Shown here piece after piece: positions 33,859-42,638 of a stretch of DNA of 64,000 nucleotides (position 1 is its first letter; the number at the start of each line of letters is the position of its first letter). The notes under the pieces are model-generated. The model searched no databases. It had not been told where the DNA came from and saw nothing but the letters and a program-made list of their open reading frames with translations. The stretch is from DATARH01 sp036268075. GTDB taxonomy: Bacteria; Pseudomonadota; Alphaproteobacteria; ATCC43930; CGMCC-115725. A program made the translations under genes and the position numbers. The stretch is from assembly GCA_036268075.1 (NCBI GenBank), contig DATAUV010000060.1, positions 26,780 to 90,779 on the forward strand, in the 5' to 3' direction.

Positions 33859-35097
33859 ATGCAAACGGCACCGGCAGAAACAGCGGGGCAAGACGGGCGG
33901 CTCGTCGCCAACCTGATGCATTTCGCCCGCACCCTGCGCGCGGCCGGGCTTCCGGTCGGGCCGGGCAAGGTGCTCGACGCGGTCGCCGCCGTCGAGGAGG
34001 TCGGGATCACCGATCGGCGCGACTTTTATTGGACCCTGCACGCGGTCTTCATCAACCGGCCCGACCAGCGGCTGATCTTCGACCAGGCGTTCCACGTCTT
34101 CTGGCGCAACCCCGAACTCCTGAAGAAGATGCTGGGGCTGGTGCTGCCCCAGATGAACATCGACATGCCAAAGGAGCCGGGCGAGGAGATGGCGCGCCGG
34201 CTCGCCGAGGCGCTGAACCCGAACCCGGAATCCCGCGATGTCGAGGAGACCGAGATCGAGTTCGACGCGGCGATGACGTTTTCCGACCGCGAAGAGCTGC
34301 GCGGGATGGATTTCGAAAAGATGTCGCTCGACGAGCTCGCCCGCGCCAAGGCGGCGATCGCGCGGCTGCGGCTGCCGATCTTCGACGTGCCGACGCGCCG
34401 CCACTCCCCGAACCCGCGCGGCGCCCGCGCCGACATGCGCGCGACGATGCGCGCCGCGCTGCGCTCGGGCGGACTTATCGAGCTGAAGCGCAAGAGCCCC
34501 CGCCGCCGCCCGCCGCCGCTCGTCGTGCTGTGCGACATCTCCGGCTCGATGAGCCGGTACAGCCGCGTCTTTCTCCATTTCATGCACTCGATCACCAACG
34601 ACCGCGACCGCGTGTTTACCTTCGTCTTCGGCACGCGCCTCACCAACATCACCCGCTATCTGCGCTACCGCGATGTCGACCTGGCGCTCGACCGGGTCGC
34701 GGAGGCGGTGGCGGACTGGTCGGGCGGCACGCGCATCGGCGCCAGCGTCAGCGAGTTCAACCGGCTGTGGTCGCGGCGGATGCTGGGCCAGGGCGCGGTC
34801 GTGCTGATGATCACCGACGGGCTCGACCGCGACGCCGGCACCGGCCTCGCGCACGAGATGGACCGGCTGCACCGCTCGTGCCGGCAACTGATCTGGCTCA
34901 ATCCGCTGTTGCGCTACGAGGGGTTCGAGCCAAGATCATTGGGGATGAAGGCGATGCTGCCCTATGTCGACGAGTTTCGGCCGGTGCATAATCTCGAAAG
35001 CCTCGAAAGCCTCGTAGACGTCATCAGCGCGGCGGCGCACCGGCATACCGCCGAGCGGCAGGCCCAGGCGCATTACGGCCTCAGGGACGAAGAGTGA
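33859..35097 (+). CDS. coxE: VWA domain protein (CoxE-like)
   Basis: Partner of the MoxR ATPase, 412 aa. It has the metal-ion-dependent adhesion site DISGSM at residues 226-231 (DxSxS) with a later TDGLDRD. The N-terminal part (NLMHFARTLRAAGLPVGPG) is the usual CoxE opening. ATG 33859 is preferred over an in-frame GTG at 33823. It ends 10 bases before the xdhC-like gene; a near-perfect 14-bp tandem copy (agggacgaagagtg / agggacgaagaatg) lies across this junction. Confidence 0.9.
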   Translation: MQTAPAETAGQDGRLVANLMHFARTLRAAGLPVGPGKVLDAVAAVEEVGITDRRDFYWTLHAVFINRPDQRLIFDQAFHVFWRNPELLKKMLGLVLPQMNIDMPKEPGEEMARRLAEALNPNPESRDVEETEIEFDAAMTFSDREELRGMDFEKMSLDELARAKAAIARLRLPIFDVPTRRHSPNPRGARADMRATMRAALRSGGLIELKRKSPRRRPPPLVVLCDISGSMSRYSRVFLHFMHSITNDRDRVFTFVFGTRLTNITRYLRYRDVDLALDRVAEAVADWSGGTRIGASVSEFNRLWSRRMLGQGAVVLMITDGLDRDAGTGLAHEMDRLHRSCRQLIWLNPLLRYEGFEPRSLGMKAMLPYVDEFRPVHNLESLESLVDVISAAAHRHTAERQAQAHYGLRDEE

Positions 35098-35107
35098 GGG
35101 ACGAAGA

Positions 35108-35424
<317 letters not shown>

Positions 35425-35428
<4 letters not shown>

Positions 35429-36123
35429 AGGGCAAGTATCTGGACGCCGTCCTCGCCGCGGGCCAGGAAGCCCGCTCGGTCGTCCTCGCCACCGAGATCG
35501 CGAGCGGAGCGCAGCTTTTTCTCGACGACAGCGGGTTCGAGGGCGACCTCGACCTCGACGACGCGGGCCGCGAGGCCATGCGCAACGCGCTCCGCGCCGG
35601 CCGCACCACGACGATCGAGACCGCCCGCGGCATGGTTCTGGTCGAGGCGTTCCCGCCGGCCCGCCGCTGCTTTGTGATCGGCGCGGTGCATATCGCGCAG
35701 CCGCTGGTGCCGATGCTGGTGGCGACCGACTACAAGCCGATCGTCATCGACCCCCGCGGCGCCTGGGCGACCGAGGCGCGGTTTCCCGGTGTCGAGCTGA
35801 GCACCGAATGGCCGGACGAGGCGTTGGAGCGGTTGAAGCCGGACCGCGCCTCGGCGGTCGTCGCGCTGACTCACGACCCCAAGATCGACGACCCCGGCCT
35901 GATCGCGGCGCTGCGCTCGGATTGCTTTTATATCGGCGCGCTCGGCTCGCGGCGCACGCACGGCAAGCGGCTGGAGCGGCTGGCGGCGGAGGGTTTCGGC
36001 GAAAACGAGCTGTCGCGCATCCACGGGCCGATCGGGCTCAATATCGGGGCGGTGTCGCAGGCGGAAATCGCGCTGTCGATTGTCGGCGAGATGACCCAGA
36101 TCCTGCGCCGGGGCGACGCCTAG
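35425..36123 (+). CDS. XdhC family protein, Rossmann-domain half
   Basis: 232 aa. It contains RRCFVIGAVHIAQPLVPM, a Rossmann-like strand-loop, followed by ALTHDPKIDDPGLIAAL and YIGALGSRRTHGKRLERL, the C-terminal XdhC domain. IHGPIGLNIGA near the end is the conserved family motif. It starts inside the stop of the previous gene, so the two halves are made together and probably act as one factor. Confidence 0.9.
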
Positions 36124-36126
36124 CCC

Positions 36127-37770
36127 ATGCAGTTCGGCGAGGTCGCGGTCGCCGAGGCCGAGGGCGGGATTCTCGCGCATAGCCTCAGGCTCGGCGCCGC
36201 CGCGTTCAAGAAGGGCCGCGTATTGTCGGCCACGGATGTCGCCGCGCTCGGCGAGGGCGGCATCGCGCGGGTCGTCATTGCCCGGCTTGGCGATGATGAC
36301 GTCGAGGAAAACGCGGCCGCGTTCACGCTCGCCAAGGCCGCTTCCGGCGCCAACCTTCGCGCCGCCGACCCGTTCACCGGCCGCGCGAATTTGCATGCCG
36401 AGGCGCGCGGGCTCTTGGTGTTCGATCGGGCGCGGCTCGACCGGCTCAACCTGGTCGACGAGGCGGTGACGCTCGGGACCCTGCCGGAATACACGGTCGT
36501 CGAGCCGCGGCAGATGGTGGCGACGGTCAAGATCATCCCGTTCGCCGCGCCGCGCGATGCGGTCGAGGCCTGCACCGATATCGCGACCGAGGGTGGGCCG
36601 CTGTTGCGGGTCGCGGCGTTCCGGGCGAAATCGGTCGCGCTGATCCAGACCCGCCTGCCCGGCCTCAAGGAATCGATCCTCGACAAGACCCGCCAGGTCA
36701 CCGAGGCGCGGCTGTCGGCGCTCGGCTGCCGCCTCGTGCGCGAAGAACGCTGCGGTCACGTGACCGGCGAGCTGAGCCGGCATATCGAGGCGGCGGTGCG
36801 GGACAGCGACATGGTGCTGGTCCACGGCGCTTCGGCGATCCTCGACCGGCGCGACGTGATCCCGGCGGCGATCGTCGCCGCGGGCGGCGAGATTGAGCAT
36901 TTCGGGATGCCGGTCGACCCCGGCAATTTGCTGCTGCTCGGCCGGGCCGGCGGCAAGCCGGTGCTCGGTCTCCCCGGCTGCGCACGGTCGCCCAAGGTCA
37001 ACGGGTTCGACTGGGTGCTGGAGCGGCTGGTCGCCGATGTGCCGGTCGGACGCGAGGACATCATGCGGCTCGGCGCCGGCGGGCTCCTCGCCGAAATCCC
37101 GACCCGGCCGCAGCCGCGCGCCGGCGCCGAGGTCAAGCCCGGGCCAAAGCCGGTCCAGGGGCCGCGCATCGCCGCGATCCTGCTCGCCGCCGGGAAATCG
37201 AGCCGGATGGGGGGGCCGAACAAGATGCTGGCCGAGATCGAGGGCCGTCCGATGGTGGCGCGGGTCGCCCAGCGGCTGCTGTCGTCGCATGCGAGGCCGA
37301 TCGTCGCCGTGCTCGGGAACATGGCCGATGAGGTCGACGCCGCGATCGGCAAGCTGCCGGTCGAGCGCGTGCGCAACCCCGATTACGCCGATGGCCTTTC
37401 GACCTCGCTCAAGCGCGGCCTCGCCGCGCTGCCGCCTGATATCGACGGCGCGCTCGTCTGTCTCGGCGACATGCCGATGGTGACCGGCCGCGACCTCGAC
37501 CGGCTGATCGGCGCGTTCAACCCGCTCGAAGGCCGCGCCATCGTCGTGCCGGTGCGGCAGGGCACGCGCGGCAACCCGATCCTCTGGGCCAGCCGCTTCT
37601 TCCCCGAGATGGCCGCCCTCTCCGGCGATGTCGGCGCCCGTGCGCTGATCGCCGAGCACGGCGAACTCGTCGCCGAAATCGAGATGGATTCCGACGCCGT
37701 GCTCGTCGACATCGACACGCAAGAGGCGCTCGCCGAGTTCCGCGAAAAGGCGAGCCCGACCGCGGCCTGA
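36127..37770 (+). CDS. Fused molybdopterin-binding / nucleotidyltransferase protein
   Basis: 547-aa fusion. Residues up to about 340 form a molybdopterin-binding domain (MoeA/MogA type: LVHGASAILDRRDVIPAAI, DPGNLLLLG, GLPGCARSPK). From about 350 there is a MobA/MocA-type nucleotidyltransferase with LLAAGKSSRMGG and CLGDMPMVTG. Such fusions are thought to build the molybdopterin cytosine dinucleotide used by CO-dehydrogenase-like enzymes, in line with its place at the end of the cox cluster. Four bases after the xdhC gene. Confidence 0.88.
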   Translation: MQFGEVAVAEAEGGILAHSLRLGAAAFKKGRVLSATDVAALGEGGIARVVIARLGDDDVEENAAAFTLAKAASGANLRAADPFTGRANLHAEARGLLVFDRARLDRLNLVDEAVTLGTLPEYTVVEPRQMVATVKIIPFAAPRDAVEACTDIATEGGPLLRVAAFRAKSVALIQTRLPGLKESILDKTRQVTEARLSALGCRLVREERCGHVTGELSRHIEAAVRDSDMVLVHGASAILDRRDVIPAAIVAAGGEIEHFGMPVDPGNLLLLGRAGGKPVLGLPGCARSPKVNGFDWVLERLVADVPVGREDIMRLGAGGLLAEIPTRPQPRAGAEVKPGPKPVQGPRIAAILLAAGKSSRMGGPNKMLAEIEGRPMVARVAQRLLSSHARPIVAVLGNMADEVDAAIGKLPVERVRNPDYADGLSTSLKRGLAALPPDIDGALVCLGDMPMVTGRDLDRLIGAFNPLEGRAIVVPVRQGTRGNPILWASRFFPEMAALSGDVGARALIAEHGELVAEIEMDSDAVLVDIDTQEALAEFREKASPTAA

Positions 37771-37773
37771 CCC

Positions 37774-38574
37774 CTATCCCGCCCTGAGCCCCTGCATCTG
37801 CTGCTCCAGCTCGGCCAGCGAGAGGCCGCCGGGCGAGGTGCCTTTGGCGCCGATCCAGGTAGGGTCGGCGATCGCGTAGACCTCGTCGACGTATCTGCCG
37901 AAGAAATCCCAGGTCATCGTGTAGGTCCGGCCCCACGAGATCGCCTTGGCGCCGCTCGCGTCGTATCCCGCGAGGACGACCGCGTGGCCGCCGATCACCG
38001 ATGGGTTCGACGGGTCGACCTGCCACACATCGGGCGACGGAGCGTCGGACGGGATGATGTTCCGCGGCACCGCGAAGCCGATATAGGCGACGCCGCATTC
38101 GACGATCGCGCGCTTGACGTCGTCGGTGTTGCGCGGATCGATCTCGACAAACCCGGCGATCTTGTGCCGCGCCGAGCCGGCGGGACCGGTGGGGGCGCCG
38201 GTGTTGAGGAGATAGCCGAGGAGCTGCTGCTCGTTGCCGCCCGGCCCCTCGCCGCCGAGACGCGGGTTGTAGCCGCAGGCGAGGACGTAAAGCTCCTCGA
38301 CATCGTCGTCGGGCTCGGTGTCGATCGCGCCGCCGGCGTTGAAGCTCCACACCTGGAGGGCGTGGTAGACCGCGGCGCAGGTGCAGTCGCCGAGCGTGTC
38401 GTTGCGCATCATGCCGAAATTCCCCGGCATCCCCCGGGTCCAGTCGACCGACGGCGGCGGCGGCGCGAGTGCCTGCCCGGCCAACAGCGCGCTCATATGC
38501 GGAACCCGCGGGTCGTAGCTGCGGCGACGGCGGCCGAGCTTGCGGCCGGACGGCACCGGGTCGAGATCTGGCAT
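37774..38574 (-). CDS. Papain-like cysteine peptidase-family protein
   Basis: 266-aa protein with a papain-like (C1) core. The cysteine region is GDCTCAAVYHALQ (C64/C66), the histidine is in GGHAVVLAGYD at about residue 196, and SWGRTYTMTWDFFGR (N/W-G region) follows. No signal peptide or pro-region is visible, so it may act inside the cell or be exported unusually. Activity and substrate unknown. It converges with the molybdopterin fusion gene with only 3 bases between stops. Confidence 0.8.
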   Translation of the reverse strand: MPDLDPVPSGRKLGRRRRSYDPRVPHMSALLAGQALAPPPPSVDWTRGMPGNFGMMRNDTLGDCTCAAVYHALQVWSFNAGGAIDTEPDDDVEELYVLACGYNPRLGGEGPGGNEQQLLGYLLNTGAPTGPAGSARHKIAGFVEIDPRNTDDVKRAIVECGVAYIGFAVPRNIIPSDAPSPDVWQVDPSNPSVIGGHAVVLAGYDASGAKAISWGRTYTMTWDFFGRYVDEVYAIADPTWIGAKGTSPGGLSLAELEQQMQGLRAG

Positions 38575-38651
38575 TCACCCCTCCTTCGCATGGATCGAAG
38601 GAGGCTCTATTATGCGATTATGGCAATATTACCATCGATAATCGCAATCTC

Positions 38652-39056
38652 TCAACGTCGCACGTGGTGGATCAGGTAGGCGGCATAATCCGCCGGCTTC
38701 AATTTGAGGCTGGTCTTGTCGCTGTCGCCGGCCAGGGCACGGGAGACGATGAGGTGGTTTTCGACCCGCGTCTCGGTCAGGCGAAACACGCCAAGCGTTC
38801 CCTTAAGCTTTGGATACAAACGCGGTTCGATCATTTTTTCCTTGGCGATAAGACGCTCGATCGCGGCGGTCTCGTCGATTCCCTCGATCGGCTCCTGCTT
38901 GACCACGGTCCAATCGGTTTCGCCGGCCCAACCGGCGGTCGCAAGCTGTTTGGGGTCGTCGTCGGTGACGCCGACTTTGTAGACATGCTTGCCGAGCCCG
39001 ACATCCGAGGCCCAGCGGGATAGCTTGACGCTGCGCGCCACAAAGATGACCGACAT
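38652..39056 (-). CDS. Hypothetical protein
   Basis: 134-aa soluble protein I do not recognise with confidence. MSVIFVARSVKLSRWASDVG followed by HVYKVGVTDD recalls the opening of GIY-YIG/T5orf172-like domains (YKVG-T), but a GIY-YIG catalytic arginine and glutamate could not be placed. It has low-complexity-free, well-mixed composition, so the gene is probably real. It lies upstream of the papain-like gene on the same strand. Confidence 0.6.
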   Translation of the reverse strand: MSVIFVARSVKLSRWASDVGLGKHVYKVGVTDDDPKQLATAGWAGETDWTVVKQEPIEGIDETAAIERLIAKEKMIEPRLYPKLKGTLGVFRLTETRVENHLIVSRALAGDSDKTSLKLKPADYAAYLIHHVRR

Positions 39057-39189
39057 GCCCTGCCAACGCCCTGGTTGTGGTCCGACTACGATACCGCGGC
39101 GGTTCGTCGCGGCGAAGTGACACTCCGAGCAATCTGTTGTTAGCTCCGCCTTGTCATCCTGGGGGTTCGGTTACACTCACGGCGGTATC

Positions 39190-40404
39190 ATGAAGCGGAC
39201 GTTTTGGGCGGGGCTTTTGGCCCTCGCGGTCGGGCTGGTGCTGTGCGCCGCGACACCGGTTTGGGCGCTCGGCCTCGACCCGGCCCAGACCGCGCCGATG
39301 CTGGGTCCGGTCCACGCCAAGGGCGTCATCATCTGGAGCCACGGCCGCTCGCGCAACTCCGAAGATTCGACCGCCCCGAGCCCGCCCTATCTCGATATCT
39401 TGCGCGAAGACGGCTGGGACGTCATGCGCTTCGACCGGCTGCGGGTCGAGGACACGCTGGCTGCCAGCACGCAGCGTCTCGTCGCCCATGTCGCCGAGCT
39501 GAAACGCAAGGGCTATCGCCAGGTGATCCTCACCGGCCAGTCGTTTGGCGGGTTCATCGCGCTGATGACGGCCGACGCATCGACCCAGGTCGACGGCGTC
39601 ATCGCGACCGCGCCTGCCGCTTACGGCCAGTTCGACGACGCCGACAATCAATTGTGGCGACAGAACGCCTCGCGGCTCTACCCGCTGTTGCAGCAGGTCA
39701 AGAGCGCGCGGGTGATGCTGTTCTTTTTTCATGACGACGATTTCGATCCCGGCGGGCGCGGCGACCGCTCGCGCGATATCCTGGCGGCGCGGCATCTCGG
39801 CTATGCGGTGGTCGACCAGCCGGCGTACCTGACCGGGCACTGGGCTGCCTCGACCGGACTGTTCATGCGGCGGTTCGGCGGGTGCGTGCGTGACTTCGCC
39901 GACGCCAAGGGCCTGTCGCAGCCGTTTTCCTGCGACCCGCAATGGGGCACGGCGCCGAGCGCGGCGCTGAAGCTGCCGCATGAGCTGAGGATTTTCGCCG
40001 CGTCGGGCGGGACCGTCGCGCCGTCGGCCGAGCCGGCCAGCGCGCCGCCGCTATCTGTCAAGATGTGGTACGGGTTCTACGCCAACGGGCGCGAGGTGCT
40101 GCTGGCCCTCGAACCGGCCAAGAAAGACAATCATCTGGTCGGCATCTATGCGGTCGGACCCAGTGTCGACGACAAATACCCGGCGAGCTGGGGCCGGCGG
40201 GTCGGGCGCGAATCCGGCGGCGACTACGTCTTTTCCGAGCGCGGCAAGAACACGCTGCGCTTCCATATCCGCGGCGACGGCGGGCTGACCGCGAGCTGGG
40301 AATCGTTCGACCGCAAGATGACCCTGACGGCGCAGATGCGGCGGATCGACCCGCGCGCGTTGATTCACAACGAAACCAAGACGGCCGCCGCTCAGCCCCA
40401 GTAA
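39190..40404 (+). CDS. Secreted alpha/beta hydrolase-like protein
   Basis: 404-aa protein with a signal peptide (LLALAVGLVLCAATPVWA). The nucleophile elbow is GQSFGG (family GxSxG); VIIWSHGRS supplies the oxyanion HG pattern, and HWAAS could hold the catalytic histidine. A C-terminal domain from about residue 280 (VKMWYGFYANGREVLLAL) is separate and unrecognised. Substrate unknown. It overlaps the convergent CopD-like gene by 13 bases. Confidence 0.75.
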   Translation: MKRTFWAGLLALAVGLVLCAATPVWALGLDPAQTAPMLGPVHAKGVIIWSHGRSRNSEDSTAPSPPYLDILREDGWDVMRFDRLRVEDTLAASTQRLVAHVAELKRKGYRQVILTGQSFGGFIALMTADASTQVDGVIATAPAAYGQFDDADNQLWRQNASRLYPLLQQVKSARVMLFFFHDDDFDPGGRGDRSRDILAARHLGYAVVDQPAYLTGHWAASTGLFMRRFGGCVRDFADAKGLSQPFSCDPQWGTAPSAALKLPHELRIFAASGGTVAPSAEPASAPPLSVKMWYGFYANGREVLLALEPAKKDNHLVGIYAVGPSVDDKYPASWGRRVGRESGGDYVFSERGKNTLRFHIRGDGGLTASWESFDRKMTLTAQMRRIDPRALIHNETKTAAAQPQ

Positions 40405-40868
40405 GGGCCGCCGCTCGCCACCGCGATCGTGATCAGCCCGAGCGTCAGCCCGACCGTCACCAGCCATCTGATCTGGTTGAGCTGCTTTCCCGCGGCGGTA
40501 AAGTCGCGCCGCGGCACCGCCGATCGCAGCCGCCCGAACGGCGCGAAATAGATGTGAAAGAACAGCAGCATCATCACGATGCCGATGCCCATCATCGCGT
40601 TCACATAGAACGGCGTCCCGGCGAACCCGCCAAAGATCGAGAACACCATCGTGTAGCCGCTGACCAGCAGCAGCACGATCGCGGCGATGACCCATGCGAA
40701 AAACCGCTTGAGCGCCCGCACCCACAACTCGAACCGCACCCCCGGCTCGAGCACGCGTGAGGCGGGGCGCAGGACGATCAGCGCAAAGAACATTCCGCCG
40801 ACCCACACCACCGCTGAGAGGATGTGGACGATCATCGCAATGCTGACGATCACCGGCATGACATTCAT
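40392..40868 (-). CDS. CopD-like small integral membrane protein
   Basis: 158-aa protein with four predicted membrane helices: MIVHILSAVVWVGGMFFALIV, WVIAAIVLLLVSGYTMVF, MMGIGIVMMLLFFHIYF and WLVTVGLTLGLITIAV. H15 (in VHIL) and the VGGMFF segment fit the CopD/DUF4149 family, linked to copper handling or haem. ATG 40868 is chosen because upstream in-frame codons are of shadow type. The next gene upstream (GST) starts on the same strand 8 bp away. Confidence 0.8.
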   Translation of the reverse strand: MNVMPVIVSIAMIVHILSAVVWVGGMFFALIVLRPASRVLEPGVRFELWVRALKRFFAWVIAAIVLLLVSGYTMVFSIFGGFAGTPFYVNAMMGIGIVMMLLFFHIYFAPFGRLRSAVPRRDFTAAGKQLNQIRWLVTVGLTLGLITIAVASGGPYWG

Positions 40869-40876
40869 CCCCCCTC

Positions 40877-41572
40877 TCAGCCGCCATAGGCGCGGGTCTG
40901 CCGCGCGACACCGCCGTGAAGGTCGAGCATCCGGCCGCGCCACTGGCGGACCGGGTCGTCGGCCGCCAGCAGCTCGAACTCGCTGATCGACCGCGCCCAC
41001 TGGAACGCGCCGAAGACGATGTAGTCGGCATAGGCAGGCGCGGCGCCGGCGACGAAATCCTGGCGCTCGACGGTGCGCCGCAGCGGATCGAGGCTGGCGC
41101 GGAACGCCGGCAGCCGGGCCTCGCGGTCCCGGACCACCTCCTCCAGCGTCGCACCGAACCGGGGCTCGCGCGAGCTGCGGAAATAAGCCTGGTCGACCGG
41201 TCCGATATGGCGGTGGATGTCGAGCACGACGAGGCGGATGAGCCCCACCTGAAGCACCGTCTCGGTCCAGTTCTGGACAAACCGGGTGAGCCCGCGCGCC
41301 GCGTCGCCGCCAAACAGCGACGGGCGGTCGGGGTATTCGGCCTCCAAATACTCGGCGATCGCCGACGAATCGTGCACGACCCTACCGCCGTCGACGATCA
41401 CCGGCACGCGCCCCTCGTTGGGCGCCGGCAATCTGTCCTTCTCGGTAAAGCGCCACGGCACGGTCTCGACCGCAAGCCCCTTATGCGCGAGCGCCATCCG
41501 CGCCCGCCAGCAAAACGGGCTGAAGCGGCGGTCGGCTTCGCTGCCGGCGAGGTCGTACATCGTGATGGGCAT
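40877..41572 (-). CDS. Glutathione S-transferase family protein
   Basis: 231-aa GST-like protein with thioredoxin-like N-terminal domain (MPITMYDLAG, SPFCWRARMALAHKGL, GRVPVIVDGGRVVHDSSAIAEYLE) and the alpha-helical C-terminal domain. The SPFCWR segment and VVHDSSAI (glutathione-binding cis-Pro VP and ESxxI-like) are the usual landmarks. Substrate unknown. Start ATG 41572. Confidence 0.87.
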   Translation of the reverse strand: MPITMYDLAGSEADRRFSPFCWRARMALAHKGLAVETVPWRFTEKDRLPAPNEGRVPVIVDGGRVVHDSSAIAEYLEAEYPDRPSLFGGDAARGLTRFVQNWTETVLQVGLIRLVVLDIHRHIGPVDQAYFRSSREPRFGATLEEVVRDREARLPAFRASLDPLRRTVERQDFVAGAAPAYADYIVFGAFQWARSISEFELLAADDPVRQWRGRMLDLHGGVARQTRAYGG

Positions 41573-41715
41573 GCCGATGGATTCCCTGAGCTTTAAGGCC
41601 GGCGCACTATGCCGCCTCGCCCACGACGATGTCACGATATTGGCTGGGGCATGGCCGTCGCCTTGCTCTCGCCTCTCCGCATGCTATAAGGCGGGGCCAA
41701 GCTGCGGAGGCGCGC

Positions 41716-42174
41716 TTGCCTACCGTCTTTGTCCTTAACGGACCGAATTTGAACCTGCTCGGAGTGCGCGAGCCGGCGACGTATGGCTACGACACGCTGG
41801 CCGATGTCGAGGAGCGCTGCCTGGCGCGGGCCGCGGCGCTCGACCTGACGATCGAGTTCCGCCAGACCAACCACGAAGGCCAGCTCGTCGACTGGATCCA
41901 GGAGGCGCGCGAGGCGGCCGACGGGATCATCCTCAACGCCGGCGCGCTGACCCATACCTCGGTCGCCGTGCACGATGCGCTCAAGGCCGCCGACGTGCCG
42001 ATCATCGAGGTGCATCTGTCGAACATCTTCCGGCGCGAGAGCTTTCGGCACCATTCCTATGTCAGCCTCGCCGCGAATGGCGGGATCTTCGGGCTCGGGC
42101 CGCAAGGCTACGAGCTCGCGCTCGAGGCCATCGCCAGCCTCATCGACGCGGCAACCGGCGAGGCGCCTCGGTGA
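41716..42174 (+). CDS. aroQ: 3-dehydroquinate dehydratase, type II
   Basis: Shikimate pathway enzyme, 152 aa from a TTG start at 41716. The TTG is preceded by CGGAGG (41705-41710) with a good spacing, and protein starts directly at the conserved VFVLNGPNLNLLG; Y23 is the catalytic tyrosine in PATYGYDTL. Other motifs are NAGALTHTS and EVHLSNIFRRE. An upstream ATG at 41629 would give an unlikely N-terminal extension. The stop overlaps the GTG of accB. Confidence 0.93.
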   Translation: MPTVFVLNGPNLNLLGVREPATYGYDTLADVEERCLARAAALDLTIEFRQTNHEGQLVDWIQEAREAADGIILNAGALTHTSVAVHDALKAADVPIIEVHLSNIFRRESFRHHSYVSLAANGGIFGLGPQGYELALEAIASLIDAATGEAPR

Positions 42175-42638
42175 GAATCGGGAATCGGCGTCCGCCCCCC
42201 GTCCCGGACGCCGAATTGATCCGCAGCCTCGCGGCCCTTCTCGACGAAACCGGGCTCAGCGAGATCGAGTACGAAAGCGGCGGCACGCGCATTCGCGTGG
42301 CCAAGGGCGGCACGGTAGTCGCCGCGGCGGCCCCTGCCCTTGCCCCGATCGGGCCCGCCCCGACGCCGGCCACGCTTCCGGCGGGAGCGAATGGGGCCGA
42401 CCATGCCGGGATGGTCACCTCGCCGATGGTGGGTGTCGTCTATCTCGCCGCGCAGCCCGGCACGCCGCCCTTTGTCCGGATCGGCGATACCGTAACCGAG
42501 GGGCAGACGCTGCTGATCATCGAGGCGATGAAGGTGATGAACCAGATTCGCGCGCCCCAGGCCGGTCGCGTCGCGCAGATACTCGTGGCCGACGCCGATG
42601 CGGTCGAGTACGGCGCGGCGCTGATGCTGATCGAGTAG
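42171..42638 (+). CDS. accB: Biotin carboxyl carrier protein of acetyl-CoA carboxylase
   Basis: 155 aa, GTG start overlapping the aroQ stop (GTGA). The C-terminal biotinyl domain has the biotin-attachment lysine K121 in IIEAMKVMN. The N-terminal part (IRSLAALLDETGLSEIEYE) and an Ala/Pro-rich linker are typical of AccB. It delivers carboxybiotin between biotin carboxylase and carboxyltransferase in fatty acid synthesis. Confidence 0.95.
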   Translation: MRIGNRRPPPVPDAELIRSLAALLDETGLSEIEYESGGTRIRVAKGGTVVAAAAPALAPIGPAPTPATLPAGANGADHAGMVTSPMVGVVYLAAQPGTPPFVRIGDTVTEGQTLLIIEAMKVMNQIRAPQAGRVAQILVADADAVEYGAALMLIE

